A stretch of DNA of 64,000 bases from Glandiceps talaboti (taxonomy: Eukaryota > Hemichordata > Enteropneusta > Spengelidae), in NCBI RefSeq assembly GCF_964340395.1, contig NC_135558.1, forward strand, positions 2,154,501-2,218,500, read 5' to 3'. Under the pieces are notes generated by a model. It saw only the letters and a program-made list of their open reading frames with translations. It had not been told where the DNA came from and did no database searches. The translations under genes and the position numbers were made by a program. This document shows positions 60,136 to 64,000 of the stretch, piece after piece; position 1 is the stretch's first letter, and each line of letters starts with the position of its first letter.

Positions 60136-60940
60136 ACTTATGTTTTATAAACCATTAACACAATATTATACATCCAATATGAACACTGGTTACAGATATA
60201 AGCATTCTCTAGTTATCATTCATTACCAATTATCTCACCATGTATTAATATCAACAATAATGTCATTTATTACATAGCCCTTTCCCCATACTGTGTTTCT
60301 AAAAGCACAATACAATTATTATCCCTGGCATAAAGGCTCCCCATACTTTCCCAACACCCTGGGCATCAAACAATCAATTGCAGCCTGTATAAGCACATAA
60401 AACTAAATCCTTCACATTGCAACCTCTATCCTACCAGGTCCCCAATTACACAGCTCAGTTGACTGAGGCACAATCATGGTTTAAATCTTGCCCAAAGTCT
60501 TTTCAGAAAAACTAAGTAGCATTGAGGCTCAAACCAGCATCTTGCAGATTCTGAACCAATAATCCTAGCTATACTATGTGACCATCATGACTACTTGTCA
60601 TTGATTAGTTCATTATTAACCTTATTGTTAAAATTATGATAAATCAAAGTTTCCATTGTTGGATTCTATTACAATGGGGCTTCCTAATATAATTGATGTC
60701 TTAATATTAATTTGCATTCTATTTACCAATATTAGAAGATAATGTCATTTCAAAGGTACTTGCTGTAATATACATTTTTAATTGTTAAGTGTTTAGTACA
60801 TTTTATGATTTGAAATCAACCATTTTTCTAGATTTGGTTTGCATATAAATCATCACATCATAATGATAAAAGTTCAAACTTAATTTCTTGCTCTGTTCAA
60901 TGTTCTTATTTGACCCCTTCCCCTCCCCCAATTAGTATTG
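60136..60940. other. KIF21 upstream intron, unremarkable
   Basis: AT-rich sequence with no array and no exon with recognisable kinesin residues. Confidence 0.6.
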
Positions 60941-61115
60941 TGTGAAACCAGTTATGTATTGTGAAACCCCACCCCTCACCCCAACTAGTATTCCATGAGA
61001 AACCCCACATCCCCATATGTATTGTGTGTGAAACCTGCTCCCCAACTTGTACTATGAAACCCCACCCCTCACCCCAACTACTATTCCATGTGAAACCTCA
61101 CATCCTCCCATTAGT
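60940..61115. repeat. Degenerate repeat with GTGAAACCCCACCCC
   Basis: About four imperfect units of 55-65 bases with C-rich segments (TGAAACCCCACCCCTCACCC). Confidence 0.8.
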
Positions 61116-61549
61116 ACCCTATAGGCCAAGTTTTATATCCATTGCTGAAAGCCACAACTAAGTACACAGATCTTGTAGTTTGATCATCTGTGTCAAGCAC
61201 CAGTCATGACATATTCATAGTTATAAAGGCATAAGTCGTCGACAAATATCACATTCAATATAAGGTATAATGGAATTTTACACTTGAGTCAAGGTAAGTC
61301 TTCACTATGTATACATGAATATGTGAATGTGGACGCTTGATCCACACTTCAATTGTTAAATGGCTCCCATAACATTGATGGTTACAATGACTCAAGGAGG
61401 CAGTCTTTATCCTTCCCCATCACTATCATTGCACATTCTGTAATATGACATTCCAGGAACACACTGGTATTACCGTATTAATAATTTTATGTAGTTTCAT
61501 TCTTTGCAGTGACTTTTATTGATATACACAATGCCATTCCTTTATCTAG

Positions 61550-62185
61550 AGTCATTGACTAGAGGGTCAAAGAATTATGTCATTCATTTCCAGTCATTGA
61601 CTAGTGGGTTGAAGAATTATGAGTCATTTATCTAGAGTCATTGACTGGAGGGTTGAAGAAATATGAGTCATTTATCTAGTGTCATTGACTGGAGGATTAC
61701 AGAATTATGAGTCATTTATCTAGAGTCATTGACTGGAGGATTACAGAATTATGAGTCATTTATCTAGAGTCATTGACTGGAGGATTACAGAATTATGAGT
61801 CATTTATCTAGAGTCATTGACTGGAGGATTACAGAATTATGAGTCATTTATCTAGAGTCATTGACTGGAGGATTACAGAATTATGAGTCATTTATCTAGA
61901 GTCATTGACTGGAGGATTACAGAATTATGAGTCATTTATCTAGAGTCATTGACTGGAGGATTACAGAATTATGAGTCATTTATCTAGAGTCATTGACTGG
62001 AGGATTACAGAATTACGAGTCATTTATCTAGTGTCATTGACTGGAGGATTACAGAATTACGAGTCATTTATCTAGTGTCATTGACTGGAGGATTACAGAA
62101 TTATGAGTCATTTATCTAGTGTCATTGACTGGAGGATTACAGAATTATGAGTCATTGACTGGAGGATTACAGAATTGTGAGTCAT
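61550..62185. repeat. 44-bp minisatellite containing TGAGTCAT
   Basis: About 14 units around GAGTCATTTATCTAGAGTCA and GACTGGAGGATTACAG, nearly identical in the middle and divergent at the edges. Each unit has TGAGTCA and TTATCT. Confidence 0.95.
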
Positions 62186-62260
62186 TGAGGATGGTTATGT
62201 GAAGAAACCTGAAAGTAGAATATTTTGAATCTAGGAAGTAAGGAGAAAAGAAAGACATAC

Positions 62261-62275
62261 CGCACCATCCCAGGC
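62261..62275 (-). CDS. Possible 15-nt KIF21 microexon
   Basis: On the minus strand a T/C-rich tract ending ATGCAG is followed by 15 bases (codons A-W-D-G-A) and a strong donor GTATGT. Phase 0 on both sides would allow in-frame insertion just before exon a. Mammalian KIF21A is known to have small alternative exons, but I do not recognise this peptide. It could be a chance pairing of splice motifs. Confidence 0.25.
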
Positions 62276-62399
62276 CTGCATGGTAAGAAAAGATAAGAAA
62301 TGAAGACAGAGTTGGTGAGTTAACAAAACACAGCAGACACCAAGACTGCCATGACAGTGTGCAGCAATGATGTGATCTAACTAAGAACACAAACATCTA

Positions 62400-63130
62400 T
62401 TGCTGAGGTGCAGTGAAAGGGGTTATACATAGCTTGTGCATTCCCACCAGTATGTACATTTCTTGTCAAAAGTTGCATTTGTTAAGATCTTCTGAATGTG
62501 TGCTTTATACACTATTGTGAATACATGTAGAATCACAAAAAGAGTCATTGTACAACTGCCGACTTCAGACCATGGACAAAAATACTGAGTTTGTAACAGG
62601 ATAAGTAAACAACTGAATTGAACACCTGGCTTAGCATGTTGGAAGTAGAGACTTAATTACATTCCATCATTTGATAAAGAACACTTTTTATCGCCACTTT
62701 ACATAATAGTTCATGTTCACCAACAGATTTCCAGTTCCCCTGGTACTCAACGTACACATAAAAAGGCCATAAAACTGTTCTTATCAAACCATGGTGTGTA
62801 ATACTAAGCCAAGTGTTATTAATCCAATTCATTTGTTTACTTTCCCTGTATGTGACAGGTTCCATTCGTCCACGGTCTGATGTCAGCAGTTGTAAAACTT
62901 TCGGTACAATGGAAAGAATACAACATCAATTTTTATAATGTCATTATTTTATAATATACAACCCATAACACCAAAGTAAAGCGTTTTCAGTATGTAAACA
63001 CACTTAAATCAGCTGTTGAGGACTGGACTGGTCTTCATAATTTGTCTGACCTTAGTACATGTATGGACACCATTTTTGGATACTACTCTGACTAATGAGG
63101 ATCCACACTACTAAGAAGAAAAAGTATGCA
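62400..63130. other. Upstream KIF21 intron
   Basis: AT-rich sequence. No exon or repeat I can support. Confidence 0.6.
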
Positions 63131-63141
63131 CCACAATTGTT

Positions 63142-63271
63142 TATAGCATCCATATCAAGTGTAAAAGAATACTGTTTCATTTCTAATTGACCACATTAGA
63201 AATGCTACATGCTAGGCTTGTAAATAAACCAATTGAAACAGTATACTTTTACACTTGATATGAATGCTATA
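63142..63271. repeat. 38-bp inverted repeat beside a satellite array
   Basis: Arms 63142-63179 and 63234-63271 match with very few differences (TATAGCATCCATATCAAGTG at the left). The spacer is 54 bases. The right arm runs straight into the 65-bp array. Confidence 0.85.
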
Positions 63272-64000
63272 ATTGAGTGTAGCACATAGAGAAAGTGCTT
63301 TACTTCAGTGTTACTTGTTGTAATATTAATGCTATAATTGAGTGTAGCACATATAGAAAGTGCTTTACTTCAGTGTTACTGGTTGTAATATGAATGCTAT
63401 AAACAAGTGTAGCACATAGAGAAAGTGTTTTACTTCAGTGTTACTCATTGTAATATGAATGCTATAAATGAGTGTAGCACATAGAGAAAGTGCTTTACTT
63501 CAGTGTTACTCATTGTAATATGAATGCTATAAATGAGTGTAGCACATAGAGAAAGTGCATCACTTCAGTGTTACTTGTTGTAATATGAATGCTATAAATG
63601 TGTGTAGCACATAGAGAAAGTGTTTTACTTTAGTGTTACCAGTTGTAATATGAATGCTATAAATGAGTGTAGCACATAGAGAAAGTGCTTTACTTCAGTG
63701 TTACTCATTGTAATATGAATGCTATAAATGAGTGTAGCACATAGAGAAAGTGCTTTACTTCAGTGTTACTCATTGTAATTTGAATGCTATAAATGAGTGT
63801 AGCACATAAAGAAAGTACTTTACTTTAGTGTTACCAGTTGTAATATGAATGCTATAAATGAGTGTAGCACATAGAGAAAGTGTTTTACTTTAGTGTTACC
63901 AGTTGTAATATGAATGCTATAAATGAGTGTAGCACATAGAGAAAGTGCTTTACTTCAGTGTTACTCATTGTAATATGAATGCTATAATTGAGTGTAGCAC
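63255..64000. repeat. 65-bp tandem array running off the window
   Basis: About 11 and a half units of TGAATGCTATAAATGAGTGT...GAAAGTGCTTTACTTCAGTG with CATT/AGTT/TGTT variants before GTAATA. It is truncated by the window end. Confidence 0.95.

Noticed and set aside
59808-60158. Cys/Val- or Lys/Gln-rich frames on both strands
   Set aside because: They lie on CAAA/CAGA and CA simple repeats.
1-64000. tRNA, rRNA, retroviral or other viral sequence
   Set aside because: I scanned for tRNA B-box-like and conserved rRNA motifs and for reverse transcriptase or integrase motifs in the longer frames and saw none.

Overview
The window is AT-rich, intron-dense metazoan nuclear DNA: spliced exons with GT-AG junctions, long introns and very many minisatellites. 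The one clear host gene encodes a KIF21-type kinesin, and the genome is probably that of a marine invertebrate. I cannot place the phylum from sequence alone. There are no bacterial-style operons, tRNAs, rRNAs or CRISPR arrays.

Layout. Positions 1-40,300 contain no gene I can identify. They hold dispersed repeats (three copies of a GGCC-ended MITE, two copies of a microsatellite-bearing element, two copies of a hairpin repeat, small GGCGCCCT palindromes) and many tandem arrays. One weak plus-strand exon candidate lies at 29,039. Positions 40,329-59,778 carry, on the minus strand, 14 exons of the 3' part of a KIF21A/KIF21B-like kinesin gene. Joined, they give 1,986 nt: an open 661-residue C-terminal fragment plus stop. 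It contains the end of the coiled-coil stalk, a Ser/Pro-rich linker and a complete seven-bladed WD40 propeller. Every splice phase matches its neighbour. The motor domain lies beyond 64,000. Positions 59,779-64,000 are upstream intron with further arrays and one possible 15-nt microexon.

The most interesting region is the intron at 50,244-53,832. A 40-bp minisatellite there copies the 3' end of exon 53,833-54,074 together with its 5' splice site, giving at least eight perfect decoy donor sites. A roughly 2.9-kb mobile element has inserted into that array. It carries a two-exon, apparently intact tyrosine recombinase of Crypton/DUF3504 type (51,218-52,790, plus strand, antisense to the kinesin). 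The flanking array allows the empty site to be reconstructed and gives a CTTATA duplication. The right end of the insert is a 156-bp near-perfect palindrome, and a short inverted copy of the left end sits beside it.

A second array derived from a gene end covers the kinesin stop codon and 3' UTR. Repeats that grow from exon edges therefore look like a recurrent theme at this locus.
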